Origin: Chamaecyparis obtusa
Taxonomy: Eukaryota > Streptophyta > Pinopsida > Cupressales > Cupressaceae
Reading direction: 5' to 3'
Length of the DNA: 64,000 nt
Assembly (NCBI GenBank): GCA_027943335.1
Contig: BSBK01001869.1
Location: 1,201,001-1,265,000, forward strand
In this document: positions 36,478-48,785 of the stretch, piece by piece
Position numbering within the stretch: the first letter of the stretch is position 1
Layout of the letters: each line of letters begins with the position of its first letter
Program-made: the position numbers and the translations under genes
Notes under the pieces: generated by a model
Told to the model about the DNA's origin: nothing
What the model saw: the letters and a program-made list of their open reading frames with translations, nothing else
Databases searched by the model: none

Positions 36478-37330
36478 ATGGCATTCTTTAGAAAATAAAG
36501 TCCTAAGTTTGATGGAGAAAACTATCTAGACTGGAAGAACAAAATGATGACACATTTGCAGTGCATTGCCTTTGATATTTTTGAAGTAGCTACCAAAGAA
36601 GTTCAGATTCCTTCTCTAGCAAATCTTGCAAAGGAAGATGGAACTCTTTGTTCACTCAAAATTCTATTTCCAAAGAAGCCCTTATCAATGCATTGTCTGA
36701 CAGTGATTTTTCAGAGAACAAGAAAGTTGATAAAGCCTACAAGATATGGAAGTATCTAGAAAAAATGTTTGAAGGAAACATCCAAGCCAAGAATGCGCGC
36801 AGAAAGACATGGAAGAAAAAGTACAATACATTGGAGATGCTACCTGAAGAGAACATTAGAGCCTACAATCAAAGGATTAATGAAGCAGTTGTAGGAATCA
36901 GAAGCAATGGTGGAGAGATTTTCAAAGAAGACATAATGGATAAGTTGATGACTACTTTGACACTAGAATATGAGAGCAAGATAAACATCCTAGATGAGAC
37001 TATGCAATCTTCAAAAGAATTCAAAAGAGAGACCATAATCAACAAGATTTTAGCATTCGAGATATCAAGTTTGAAGACAAAGCCTAAAAGTGAAACAGCC
37101 TTCAAAGCCTCAGTCCATGGTAAGAAATCCTTGAACACTTCTGGTAATTTTGATGATGATGATGAAGATAAAGAGCTAGATGATTTTATTGCTTTGATTG
37201 CTAAGAAATAAAGGAAAGGAAAAGGGAAATATGAATGTTAGTTACCATTCAAATGCTTTTCATGTAACAAAATTGGTCACTTTGCATCTAAGTGTCCTAC
37301 AAAAGTCAAGAAGTTCAAAACTAACTACAA
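36478..37330 (+). pseudogene. Element C gag (UBN2 type) with zinc knuckle
   Basis: Starts MAFFRK at 36478, with a TAA at 36496 where E has GAA, then 'SPKFDGENYLDWKNKM', the usual Copia gag opening. A frameshift near 36645 changes frame; the rest ('YKIWKYLEKMFEGN', 'RAYNQRINEAVVGIRSNG') is the UBN2 gag domain. The zinc knuckle 'CFSCNKIGHFASKC' (about 37254-37295) keeps all four ligands. TAA or TAG stops at about 37209 and 37239 sit where Gln would fit. Gag forms the particle that packages element RNA. Confidence 0.8.
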
Positions 37331-38530
37331 GCCTAAGTATACAAAAGAATGTTACTATGTTGGAGATGGAGTATCAAATGAAGATTTAGCAGAAGATGAA
37401 ATTGGATTCATTGCTCTTGAAGACATGGAGAAAATGTTTGATGAAATTGACCTTGAAGATGAAAAGAAAGCACAAGAGTTAGCACTAATTTCACAAGTTA
37501 ACATCAGGACAGATTGGATCATTGATAGCGGTTTCTCACATCACATGATAGGAGACAAGGATATATTTGTACATCTGGATAGATACAAAGGAGGCATGGT
37601 TAGATTTGGAGACAACACTCCTAAACCTATCATAGGTAGAGGATCTATCACCTTGGATGGAAAGAACAACACTGATGATGTTATTTATGTTGATGGTTTG
37701 TAGCATAACCTACTAAGTGTTGGATAGTTGCTTGACAAAGGATATCAGTTGGAATTCAAAGATAACAAGTGCATCATTAATAACAAGGAAGGAGAAATGA
37801 TTGTATCAGGTTGTTTAGGCTAAAGGTAATGATTTTCAGCTCAATCCTGAAGCAAGTTGTTTTGTTGCTAAATTAGATGACAGTTGGTTATGGCACAAAA
37901 GACTATGTCACATCAATTTTGGCAACATAGTAAAGATAAGAAATGTAAAGGCAGTAAGAGACCTTCCTAGCATTGCAAAACCAATTGATACAATATGCAG
38001 GGAATGTGTAATGGGAAAGAATGTGATAAATTCATTTAGAAGCAAGCATAATTTGGTAGAGAACAAATTAGATCTAGTGCATACAGATCTATGTGGACTA
38101 ACTCAAACAAGATCATACTATGGTGAAAGGTACTTTATTTTATTTGTTGATGACTATTCTAGAATGATGTGGGTTGTGTTCTTAAAAGATAAATCAGAAA
38201 CATTTGAGAAGTTCAAAATATGCAAAGCTAAGGTTGAAAATGAGTCTGGATTGAAGATTAAATGTTTGAGATCAAATAGAGGAGGACAATTCACCTCTAA
38301 GAGATTTTATGAGTATTATGAAGAACATGGGATAAAGAGACAGCTAAGTGCTCCTAGAACCCCTCAGTAGAATAGAATTACAGAAAGAAGGAATAGGATA
38401 ATACTTGATACAGTGTGCATCATCATGATTGAAGGAAAGGTCACACACACCTATTGGAGAGATGCGGTCAATACTGCAGTCTATACTATTAATAGAATTC
38501 AATTAAGGCTAGGTGTAGACAAGACACCTT
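37331..38530 (+). pseudogene. Element C protease and integrase, 5' part of pol
   Basis: Protease: 'DWIIDSGFSHHMIG' with the D-S-G triad intact (about 37510). Then 'IIYVDGL*HNLLSVG*LL' with TAG stops where Copia elements have Gln. A frameshift lies near 37820. The integrase zinc domain 'WHKRLCHINFGNI..CRECVMGK' is intact; the catalytic core has the first Asp ('HTDLCG') but the second reads 'SNRGGQF' instead of SDRGGEF, so a catalytic Asp is lost; 'ERRNR' follows. Element D enters after 'VDKTP' at 38530; the frame resumes at 51914 with 'YELCFGN'. Confidence 0.85.
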
Positions 38531-39535
38531 TGTTAGAAATAGGGAATACTAAGAGGGGGGGTGAATCAGTATTCTACAAATTTTATCTTTTTCCCAATTA
38601 TGGATATAATATATTATCTTTATACATGCATAACATAAGAAGCTAAACAACATGCATAACAATAAAGAACTCATAACACATTATTTTTTCTCGAGGAAAC
38701 CCTGGCCAAGGGAAAACCCTGGTGGGGATGGTACCCACAAAGATCCACTAATCAAAAGTATCATGTTAAGGATGTTAACCCTTTTAGGAGTCTATTACAA
38801 GAATATAGTTTATCAGTCCTAATTAAGGGACTATAGGCCTTGTTAGAAGCCTCAACCCTGTTAGGAGTTGGTAGTACAAAATGTGATTACCAAATGAACC
38901 CACTGCCCAAAAAATTAATGTACAATATACACTGATTACAAAAATAGGTTAAGGTACATAACCTTATATTGCTTGCATCAATATCTCTTCGTTGCTCTTT
39001 CACTATCGCTATTACATATGCTTCATATATTTCGCATCATATCACTTGTCCACACTATTGTGTTCTTACTACTTTTACAATTACAATTACGTTTACATTT
39101 ATACAAATAACTTTATCCAAGATTTAACATCTAGGATGTCATCCCTTTATATTGTTAAGTCATTATTTTGACAAACAAAATAATCCCTTAACTCTTTACT
39201 AGTTTTGTCTTCATATTTTGTCATGTCGGCTTGACACTGTCTTCGGTAAAACTATCATAACTTCTTTCGTACATGTTGTACTAACTTGCACTCTGAGATG
39301 GGTGTTCAATAGACATCATAGAGTCTATTTTCAAGTGTGCAAGCACTGAAATTACTCCAATCAATGTCGCAAACAAAAACTGTGTCCAAGTTCACTGGTA
39401 AAAATACTATCTCACACTTAGACAAATTTGCAATGCGCTCAGTCACACTTGCTCTCTAACCTGTGTGATCTTCATGTGGATCATATGTTTCCATAATGAA
39501 AACTCTATGTAATCAACTCAGCCAAATTTCCAACA
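38531..39535 (-). repeat. Element D 3' LTR
   Basis: 1,005 bp, about 94% like 50904-51909 by eye. Minus-strand stem-loop GTGGGTACCATCCCCAC at 38722-38738, almost the same as in A. Confidence 0.92.
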
Positions 39536-39555
39536 ATCTCCCCCTTTGTCATTGG
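39536..39555 (-). other. Polypurine tract, element D
   Basis: Minus strand CCAATGACAAAGGGGGAGAT against the 3' LTR. Confidence 0.85.
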
Positions 39556-39735
39556 TGGCAACATATGAGAAAATTGGCTTAGTGTACAACTCAAAATCTC
39601 AAAATTGTTCAAAATTGTGGCCATAGTATAAAATATATACTATCCTTATAACTCCTAAAAAAATTATTATCTCTAATATAGTACTCCCCCTAAGAGTATC
39701 AATCCTTATCATATACTATCAATTTTCTTCTATAT

Positions 39736-39754
39736 ATCTCTCCCCCTTTGACAA
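39736..39754 (-). other. Upstream polypurine-like tract, element D
   Basis: Minus strand TTGTCAAAGGGGGAGAGA, about 200 bases before the terminal tract and nearly the same sequence. Confidence 0.6.
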
Positions 39755-39820
39755 TAATGACAAAATAAAGGTAGGGAGGGTTACAAAATTGTATCACAAA
39801 AAGATTATACCTCAATTCAA

Positions 39821-42800
39821 TTATTGCAAAGCCGGTAGGCTTGTAACACAATCTGCAAAATCTACCTTCATGGCTTCTATCTCCTTCTCCCATGATTTCT
39901 TAATGGAATCTACCACATTAAGTAATGCACTCAGTCCATAAGATGTTATTTCACATGCTTGGAGGTTTTCAAAGTTAAACTTCTGAAAAGATGTCTTAGC
40001 TGAAAGACATTCTTCCAACTACTCTTCACTAATGCTTAACTTCATAGATGCATGCTCTCTCAAAAGAGTGAATCTTTTCAATTTTCTATCTCTCTCATCT
40101 TGCACAAATCTGATTTCATCATAAAGCTTCCAAACTTTCTTCTCAACATCACATACCTTCACATTGGGGCTAGACAGAAGGTTAGTTTCATTCAGAATTT
40201 TTGCTTCCTTCAACTTTATCTTTTGATCTTCTTCTGCTATCAAGGTCTCTGATTTTGTACACTGTATGTACAAAGATTTACCTATTTCCAAATGCTTCCT
40301 CAAATCCTTGATATAGATATCAAGAGTGTTGATATCATTCCTGATATTCTGACTGATGTTCAAAAGCATTCTAGCTTCATAGGCTGCTTGTGCTTTCACT
40401 TTTGCAATATCAGACAGGTTTGTGAATTCATTGTCAAAAGTGCTCATTACCTTCTTTTCTTTCTCCATAGGGTTTGCTACTGTAATTTGTGTAGTTACAG
40501 TGCTTTGTAACTTCTCAGTTAGTTCCTTCAAACACCCTTCAAGACTCTTCACTTTCTTATTCTTGCCAATGATTTTATTCAAGGATGTGATCAATTCCAA
40601 CTAATCATCATCATCTACTTCCTTTCCCAAATGCTCAATCATAGATCCAATTTGAGTCTTCTTTCCAGTCTCAGGAGTAAGACTGATATCTTCTTTGGTG
40701 GGAATGGGAACTTGTTCCTCTGTTACTGGTGGTTCTACAACTGTAGTCTCTGTCATCTCTTCTTCTTTTGTAGCTTCCTATTCTTCAAAGGCCGAATTGT
40801 CAACAATGTTCTCCAAATTCTTGAATACATTTTCATCAGTATCCAAGGTGATTTTTGTACCTTCTACATTCATTGTTTCATCTTCAATATTAATGGTTGG
40901 AGGAGAGGGAATGTCCTCTTGTTCTTTCTCACCTACTTTCTCTACTGCAACTGATGGTTCTCCAACATTTTTTGCCATGACCTTGATAATAGCTTGCTCT
41001 GTCTCAGAATTGATTTCTTCGTACCTACCTCCCATAATCTGAATAGTTCTCTTTTTGGTTCTCAGATGGGTGCTTAAGGCTTTCATGATCTGATTGAAAT
41101 GTGTTTCATCTATAATTTCACAAAGCTTCCTCATAAGCTTTTCTCTGATAGTTGTGTCCTCCTCTGATGCTCTCTTCTTCCTATTTACAAGTTTGTTATA
41201 TAAATCATCAAGTATCTGTCCCTAAATTGTATCAAACTTCTTGTCAGCCAAAATCATATGCTTCACAACTACATTCTCCAGATTAAGTATGTCTGTATAA
41301 TCATAAAGATCATAGTACTTGTTCATTCTTGTAAAGTCACCATTCTCAATGATCTTCTCATTAAGCTTTTCAAATTTTGGTTTCCAAGCTTTCTCTTAGT
41401 AGTGACATCATCTTTTATTTCTGCAATCTTTCTTGGAACTGGTTGCACTAAAGTTTTATGTCTCTTTCCTAGTCCAGTAGCACTTTCCTTTACTCTTTTT
41501 TAGGTGTGGAGGAAGTGGATCTAGTAGACATCTTTGCTTCTATATCCTTTTCAATTACTTCCACTTTCACCTTCACTTGTGGTTCTTCCTGTTGTATTGC
41601 AATTGATGATAAAGGAGGGATAGACAAAACTTATTTTTGTCCACTCTCTCTGATTGTTGTTGTTGTTTGCTTTGCTACCAAAAACTCACGCTCTATCATC
41701 CCTATATCTTTTAGGATTTTCTTTATAGTGCTCTCAACTCTATTCTTAGACTAATTCTCTTCAATTAAGGTCTTTGTGGAGTTGAAGTTCTCCTCAAAGG
41801 TTCCAAACCTATTACACTAAGTGTCCAACTTACACTTAAGTAACCTACTAACATACTCTTCAGTCTCTACCTCAGATATCTCATAGCTAAGAGGGTCTAT
41901 GAACTCTATTCTAGGCTCCACTATTCAATATTGGTAAAGTCAGTATCCACCATAAAACATATATCATCTTTATATTTTTCAACAAGAGACTTAGGGATCC
42001 TTGATCTGCTAGAGGCAATATTTTGAAATGTCTCAATAACCAATACTGCACTCTCATTTACACTGTCAATAACATGTCTTCTGTACACTAGGTTAATCAT
42101 TTCCATTGTATTTTGTCCATCATTCCATTCATTTCCAATGGTATAAGGAAATCTCATCAAAAGATGAAAAAATATATAAGTGATTAGGGATGAGAACCTA
42201 AACTGTGTATACTTAGTTTTCTTAATCTTCTCCAAGTTCTCAAACAATTGAATTCTTAGAATTTCACACAGATCAACTTGTACCCTGTCAACACACATTA
42301 GATAGGCTGCATGTACCATTCCAGTTGCCATGTCATCCTCTCTTGAATGTGCACAAAACTTAGTAGTTAGGATATTGCATAAGTATCTCACATCATCTTG
42401 TTTGATCTTACTAATCACAATTCCTCTACCATTATAGGATGAGTTTGTGTTATCAATTATTGTTTTCCTCATGTTTTTCTCATTTAAAGGAATAGCTCTA
42501 GTTTTAGATAATCCAATGACTTCATGAATCAAATCTACTGTAATATCTATCACTCTATCTTCTAGCCAAAACTTTCCATTATGAATTCTGCTCAAGATAA
42601 TCTTAGTGCATTCTTCATTATCAAATTCATACTATAATCCATACTTAACAATTTCATTATGTTCCAAATATTCAAAACCTTGTTTCAGTGTCATATCCTG
42701 ATTGTAAATCTTATGATATTCATTCATGAAATCACTATCACTAATTGTCTCTAGTTTGCATCCAAGATAACTTCTGACATTTTCTAAGTGTAAAACTCCA

Positions 42801-42913
42801 TCTGGTATGGATGATAATGCAAACCTAGGGTCATCTTCCAAGGGTTCTACTAGTTCCCTTTTCAATTTAAGTCTATTCTTATCTCTAAAATTGTGTATTA
42901 AAGAAACATCCAT
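39821..42913 (-). pseudogene. ORF X of element D, about 1,030 codons
   Basis: From MDVSLIHNF (42913) to '..SLPALQ' and TAG (39821). The two ends are in the same frame, with a stretch of about 41920-41140 displaced by compensating frameshifts. Shared blocks with A: 'VLHLENVRSYLGCK', 'RIPKSLVEKYKDDICFMVDTD' (about 42000-41935), 'MNKYYDLY' following WKP (about 41330), 'DLYNKLVNRKK' and 'KALSTHLRTKKR' (about 41080). The last third ('INTLDIYIKDLRKHLEIG' and neighbours) is helical. Stops read on the minus strand (about 42632, 41221, 40790, 40601, 40019) are TAG where Gln would fit. Function unknown; it replaces pol in this element. Confidence 0.68.
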
Positions 42914-43358
42914 GAGTTCTTCAAATTCCTTTATTGATTCAAAGATTTGTCAAGTAAAATACCTTAATTTCATGATTTTAGGGCTTGCGTAGATTCAGCA
43001 CAAAATTCTTCTCCAAATCCTTGCAAAATGCTTTCAATCACTACTCTTTGATCTCCTTGACACTTGAATTCACTTTGATGATCAAATAATATGGATCATA
43101 ACCTTTTATTAATTCAATCTAACTTAGATCTAACATCGCATTCAATTCTTTTGCCGCTTCTTTCCAAAAAGTTGTTTCTGCTAACTTGCAAAACTAAAAA
43201 CTTCTTGCAATCTCACAAAACATAATATTTTTCTTTGCACTCTTAACCATAGCATTAGAACATCATAAATTACCTTGCATTAACTCTGCAAGACTCGGTT
43301 CATCATATATCTACTTCTACACTAATCTAAGTTCCTATTCTACTGTAATTTACATAAA
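42914..43358 (-). other. Spacer between gag and ORF X, element D
   Basis: About 445 bases, non-coding, similar in length to the 466-base spacer of A and alignable near its end ('attttgtg', 'gcaagcc', 'attaaggtatttt'). Confidence 0.5.
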
Positions 43359-43786
43359 TTAAGTACTTTGAGATAGGTCAGGTAAAGATTCATTTTTACC
43401 TTTCAATACTTCACCTTCCTGATTACCTTCAATGTTGAATATGTCTCCTTGATCTGTGCTTTTGATAAACTTCACTTCATTTGAATTACTATAGCATCCT
43501 TTCTGAAGGTTACTTGCATCTTCATTTCTTCTTGCATGATTTCTGGGATTAGGATTAGGATGAAAAACTCTATTGTTCATTTTGAAAAACCTTGATGTAT
43601 GTCTAATATTGTTGCATATCTAACAAACAATTCCATTGTTTCCATATCTTGGTCCAGGTTGATTGATTTGTGATCTGCAATTTCTAGCAATGTGTCCAAC
43701 CTTGTTGCACCTATAACATCTTACTCCATTTCTTCTATTCATATCTTCAGTAGGTTTCTTATCTACATTTTTAGTATTCCTAAACA
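43359..43786 (-). pseudogene. Element D gag-like gene, 3' part
   Basis: Continues the D gag beyond element E: MF|RNTKNVDKKP in frame, then knuckle 'CYRCNKVGHIARNC' (intact, about 43712-43670) and a decayed one 'C*ICNNIRHTSRFF' with TAG for an expected Gln. Ends 'DLSQST' and TGA or TAA at 43359. Confidence 0.75.
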
Positions 43787-44669
43787 TGTTAGGAATTAAT
43801 GCTAAATTTTTTGGCAGCCATTCTATAGTATTTGTTGTTGCATTCATGACTATGATTGTCATTGATGTCAACACAGTGATTTACCGAAGACTTGCAGACA
43901 AGCAGATAGAGTTTGGATAAGCGCACGTGGGTTATTGCAGTTGGAGCTATGTGATGTTGATGATATACTCTTTGATATTTCATATGCTTATGGTTAAGAG
44001 CATAGATAGTAATTCATTGATTCATGGAAGTTATGATCATTTTGGTGGAAGCAGTGTTCAAGCAGTGTTCCTGAGTAGCGATTTGTGGAAATTGGATGAT
44101 ATCTCCTAATCGGGATGGAATATATTTTTGCATAGTTAAAGGGAAGTTGAAGACAAATTGATCATGATGTGGATGATAGCATAGACTTTGAGGTCACACG
44201 AGTGAATATTTATTATATTTGGAAGCTGATAGTTTTATGTAATTTTGGTGTAGTGTGTGGAAACTTTTATTTTTTAATTGTATGCCGACTCATTTGTAAT
44301 TATTTAAGTATGGTATAAAGGAAGGAATGTATTTCTTTGTTGATGGAGAAATTTTAATGTAGTTTTAGTGATGATGTGTGAAGCAATATGCATGAAGTGA
44401 AGAGAGTCCATCCTCTCACAAGGAATATTCATATTAGTGCATCTTTTGTGGGCATCATTCCCACCGGGGTTTACTCTTTGATCAAGAGGTTCCCTAGTCA
44501 ACATATCTTGTGTCATTATGTTATTGTGTATGAATATCTTTCTATTGTTGGTAATTATATTGCTTATATGGTTTAATGATGTTGAAGATGATAAAAGTTA
44601 TAATTATCTGATAACTGATTCACCCCCCCCCCCCCTCTCAGTTATCTTGGTGGACTTTACTTTCTAACA
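43787..44669 (+). repeat. Element E 5' LTR, with about 300-bp internal deletion
   Basis: 883 bp against 1,183 bp for the 3' copy. The missing part corresponds to about 49395-49703 and includes the 'CTAACAGGGATTC' words. TATA-like 'ggtataaagg' at 44312-44321; stem-loop GTGGGCATCATTCCCAC at 44448-44464; C-run at about 44623. Confidence 0.9.
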
Positions 44670-44671
44670 AT

Positions 44672-44682
44672 TGGTATCAGAG
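44672..44682 (+). other. Primer binding site, element E
   Basis: TGGTATCAGAG then T instead of C, two bases after the LTR. Confidence 0.88.
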
Positions 44683-44686
44683 TGGC

Positions 44687-47600
44687 ATGTCCTTGAAAGA
44701 GAAGTTTAACAGCTTAAGGAGATCCATGGTGAATTTCAAGAAAGAAAGCCCTAAGTTTGATGGAGTAAATTTTGACAACTGGAAAGAAAAGATGAAGACA
44801 CACCTATTATGTTTAGGACCGGGTTATTGGTTGATTACAAAGAATAATAAGACTATCATTGAAGAGAACAATCTTGAAACATGTACTACAGAAGAGAGAG
44901 ATCTATTCATGTGTAACATACTTGCAAGAGAAGAAATTTTGATAGCACTATCAGAGAATGAGTACAGTCGAGTAAAATATTTGAAAAAATCCCATGAAAT
45001 TTGGAATGCTTTACACTCTACTTGTGAAGGTGATGAACATGCAAAAAGAGTTAGATTACATAATTGGATATGTGCATTTGAAGATATAAGAATGTTGGAA
45101 GATGAATCTATTAGAAGCTATATTGGTAGAATGTCAGAGATCATTTCAGGTATAAAATCTTGTGGAGGAACAAAGACAGAGAATGAAGTGATATGGAAAA
45201 TTCTGAGGACATTGACTCTTGTATTTAGGTAGACAACATAGATGATTGAACAAGTGATACCTTGTACAACAAACTTTACAAGAGAGACTCTTCTTGGAAG
45301 ATTGGAAGCAACAGAAATGAACCTGAGATTATCAGGAGACTTACCTAGAATGGAGATAGCATTCAGTGCTCTTAGTGTTCACCCTACTTTGTCAAGAAGC
45401 ATCAATGTGAGTGGAGATTATGCTAGCAGTAGCAGATCTAGGAATGAAGAAGACAAGAAGATTGAAGAAGGTATTGCCTTGCTTGTGAAAAGAGAACCAG
45501 ATAGTAAGAAAAAATTTTAATGTTGGACTTGTCAAGAATATGGTCATTTTGCATCTAAATGTCCTAAGAGAGTTAAAAAGTACAAAAGCAATTTCAAACC
45601 TAGAAGATCTAAGGAATTTTATTATGCTAATGATGAAGATCTTGAAGCTAGTATAGAAAAAACTTTAAGTGAAAGTGATACTAAAAATAATGATGACATA
45701 GGATTTGTAGCAATTAAAGAAGAAAATCTTGAATCTGATGTTAAGGAAGAAAAATCCTTAGTTTCTCAAGTTGAAAAGAAAGTTGATTGCATTATAGACA
45801 GTGGTTTTTCATATCATATGACTGGAGACATGAAAAATTTCATAAAGTTTAATGCATATGATGGTGGAGTAGTTAGAGTTGGAAACAATGCACCTTGTTT
45901 GATTAAAGGTATAGGATCTATTACTCTTGATGGAAAGACTAATACTGATGATGTTTATTTTGTGGATGGGACTAGAAGATTCTATGGAGAAAGGTATTTT
46001 ATTATTCTTGTTGATGATTTTACAAGAATGATGTGGATTGCATTTCTTAAAGAAAAATATGAAGCATTTGATAAGTTTAAAGTTGAGAATGAATCTGGAA
46101 TGAATATTAAATGTTTAAGGTCTGATAGAGGTGGAGAATTTACTTCTAGAGAGTTTAACAACTTTTGTAAAGAAAATGGCATTAAAAGACAATATTCAGC
46201 CCCTAGAACACCTAAACAAAATGGCATTGTAGAAAGAAGGAACAGATCAGTGACTGAAGCAGCAAGAGCTATGTTGTTTGAAAATAATTTGGCAAAGATA
46301 TTCTGGAGAGAAGCAGTGAACATAGCATTATACACAATGAATAGAGTACAAATCAGAGCAGACACAGATAAGACACCTTATGAATTATGGTTTGGACATG
46401 CATCCTCAATTAAGTATTTTAGAATTTTTGAAAGCAAATGTTATATAAAGAGAGATGATGATATTGGAAAGTTTGATCCTAGAAGTGATGAAGGTATATT
46501 TCTTGGATATTCTTCGAAAATCAAAGCATATAGATGTTTCAATAAAAGAACTAAGACTATTGTTGAGAGCACAAATGTTAAAGTTGATGAAAAGTTCAAA
46601 ATTTAAGAAAGAATGCGTGATTATGAATCTGATGAAGAAACTCATCCTAAGCCTAATACTAGAACTACTGAATTGTTTTATGAAACTGACTGTGATTTGT
46701 TGAATGAAAGCCACAGTGAAGTTATTAAAGAACCTACATCTAAAGAGAGATCTGAGACAGTGACACCTAGCAAGAGTTTGTTAAAAAATCATCCTTTTGA
46801 AGAAATTATTGGGAGCATCAAAAGAGGAGTTCTTACTCAAAATAAGGCACAAGAATAGTTATGTTTGATTTCTCAAATTGAACCTAAGACTACTAATGAA
46901 GCTTGTGAAGATGAAAGTTGGACTAATGCTATGAAAGAAGAACTAGATCAGATTGAAAAGAATAAGACATGGGAATTGGTCCCTAGACCTAAAGACAAGA
47001 ATGTTATTGGAACTAAATGGGTATTCAGAAACAAGATGAATGAACAAGGAGAAATAGTGAGAAACAAAGCAAGATTGGTATGTAAGGGTTACTCACAACA
47101 AGAAGGAATTGACTATGAAGAGACTTTTGCACCTGTTGCAAGAATTGAAGTAGTAAGAATGTTTTTGGCATATGCAGCTTACAAGAAATTCAAAGTGTAT
47201 TAGATGGATGTGAAGTTAGCATTTCTGAATCGAGAATTGGAAGAAGTCTACATTGAACAGCCTGAAGGTTTTCCTTTAACTCAAGAAGGAGACATGGTAT
47301 GTAAATTGAAGAAAGCTTTATATGGACTTAAACAAGCACCTAGAACTTGGTATGCAAGACTAGATAAGTATTTGTTAAAGTTGGGATTTATAAAAGGTAC
47401 AAATGATAGCAATCTGTACACAAAAGAAATTGAAAATGGTTTGTTAGTTATAGTTATTTTTGTTGATGACATTATCTTTGGAGGAGAAGATGAAGCTAGT
47501 GACAAATTTGTTGATGAAATGAAGACTGAATTTGAAATGAGTATGATTGGTGAAATGAAATACTTTTTGGGATTACATATAACACAAAACAATGATGGTA

Positions 47601-48416
47601 TCTTTGTAAGTCAGACAAAGTACCTGAATGACTTGTTGAAAAGATTTGGAATGGAGGATTGTAAACCAGTTGGAACACCTATGGTGACCGGACATAAGTT
47701 ATCTAGCACAGATGAGACTCTTGCAGTAGAACAGAAGAAATACAGATCTATGATTGGAGGATTGCAGTATTTGACTCATACAAGACCTGATATATCACAT
47801 TCAGTTGGAATTGTAGCAAGATTTCAAGCTGAACCTAGAGAATCACATTTTTCAACAGTAAAGAGGATACTGAGATATTTAAGAGGCACAATGGACTATG
47901 GATTATGGTAGGAAAATTTTGATGATTTTACCCTATGTGCATATACAAATGCTAATTGGGGAGGCAGTGTTGATGATAAGAAAAGCACCAGTGGAGGAGC
48001 ACTTTTCCTTGGAGGAAGATTAGTTTCTTGGCTAAGCAAGAAGCAAAATTGTATCTCACAAAGCATAGCAAAAGTAGAATATGTAGCAGTAGCAAACAAT
48101 TGTAACCAAATAATTTGGATGAAGCAGATGCTAAAGGATATTGGAATAAAATTTATTGAACTTGTTGTTATACATTGTGATAACACCAATACAGTTAGTA
48201 TGTCTAAGGATCTTGTATTACATTCTAAGACAAAGCATATAGAGATTAAGTATCATGTTGTAAGAGAGAAAGTTGTTGAAAAAGAAGTCAGACTTGAGTA
48301 CATAAGTACAAAGGAGTAGATAGCAGATATATTCACAAAGCCTTTGCCTAAGGATACATTTGAGTATCTAAGAGGTATGCTTGGGCTTATGTCCCAACCT
48401 ACTTTTGAGAAGTGAT
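44687..48416 (+). pseudogene. Element E gag-pol polyprotein, eight in-frame stops
   Basis: Domains in order: UBN2-type gag from MSLKEKFNSLRRS (44687), knuckle 'CWTCQEYGHFASKC' (about 45521), protease 'DCIIDSGFSYHMTG' (about 45785), integrase core 'SDRGGEFTS' and 'VERRNR', RT 'NARLVCKGY' region and 'FVDDIIFGGED' (about 47460), and RNase H ending 'ADIFTKPLPKDTFEYL'. The zinc domain and first catalytic Asp of integrase are absent: 'VYFVDG' joins 'TRRFYGERYF' at about 45970, an in-frame deletion of about 130 codons relative to C. The RNase H motif reads 'AYTNANWGG' where Copia normally has Asp (TDADW). Stops at 45230, 45239, 45518, 46604, 46856, 47201, 47909 and 48317 are all TAG or TAA. Confidence 0.88.
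44702..44715 (+). promoter_or_regulatory. Leader stem-loop, element E
   Basis: AAGTT-TAAC-AGCTT; relative to A and C the C-to-T change in the stem still allows a G-U pair in RNA. Confidence 0.45.
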
Positions 48417-48608
48417 GCAGTTGGTTGCATCTATCTAGTCGTATATGAGCCTTATCTTTCTTCTGGACTGGATGTTGGTACTTCCTCTATGAGGGAGTAT
48501 GTGTATCTGAGCTAAGTCATGAGGACTCTAGTAAATGTATTTTCTGAAAAGTGTCTTTTGACATTGAGTTGTTGTTGACTTAGTGATGGAATTTCTATCA
48601 TTGATGTC

Positions 48609-48621
48609 AATGGGGGAGAAG
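48609..48621 (+). other. Upstream polypurine-like tract, element E
   Basis: AATGGGGGAGAAG after 'ttgatgtc', about 165 bases before the terminal tract. Confidence 0.55.
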
Positions 48622-48773
48622 TATGCATTAAAAACAATATGAGACATTTTTTGGAGAGAACTGAACAAGATAACAAAGCAAGATTTGATTGATGAAGAGG
48701 ATTTGAAGAAGCAGTGTTGCAATATTAGATTTCTGAAACATGGATGTTTTTCATCTATGTTTCCATCAATTCC

Positions 48774-48785
48774 AATGGGGGAGAT
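48774..48785 (+). other. Polypurine tract, element E
   Basis: AATGGGGGAGAT against the 3' LTR, preceded by 'ccatcaattcc'. Confidence 0.85.
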
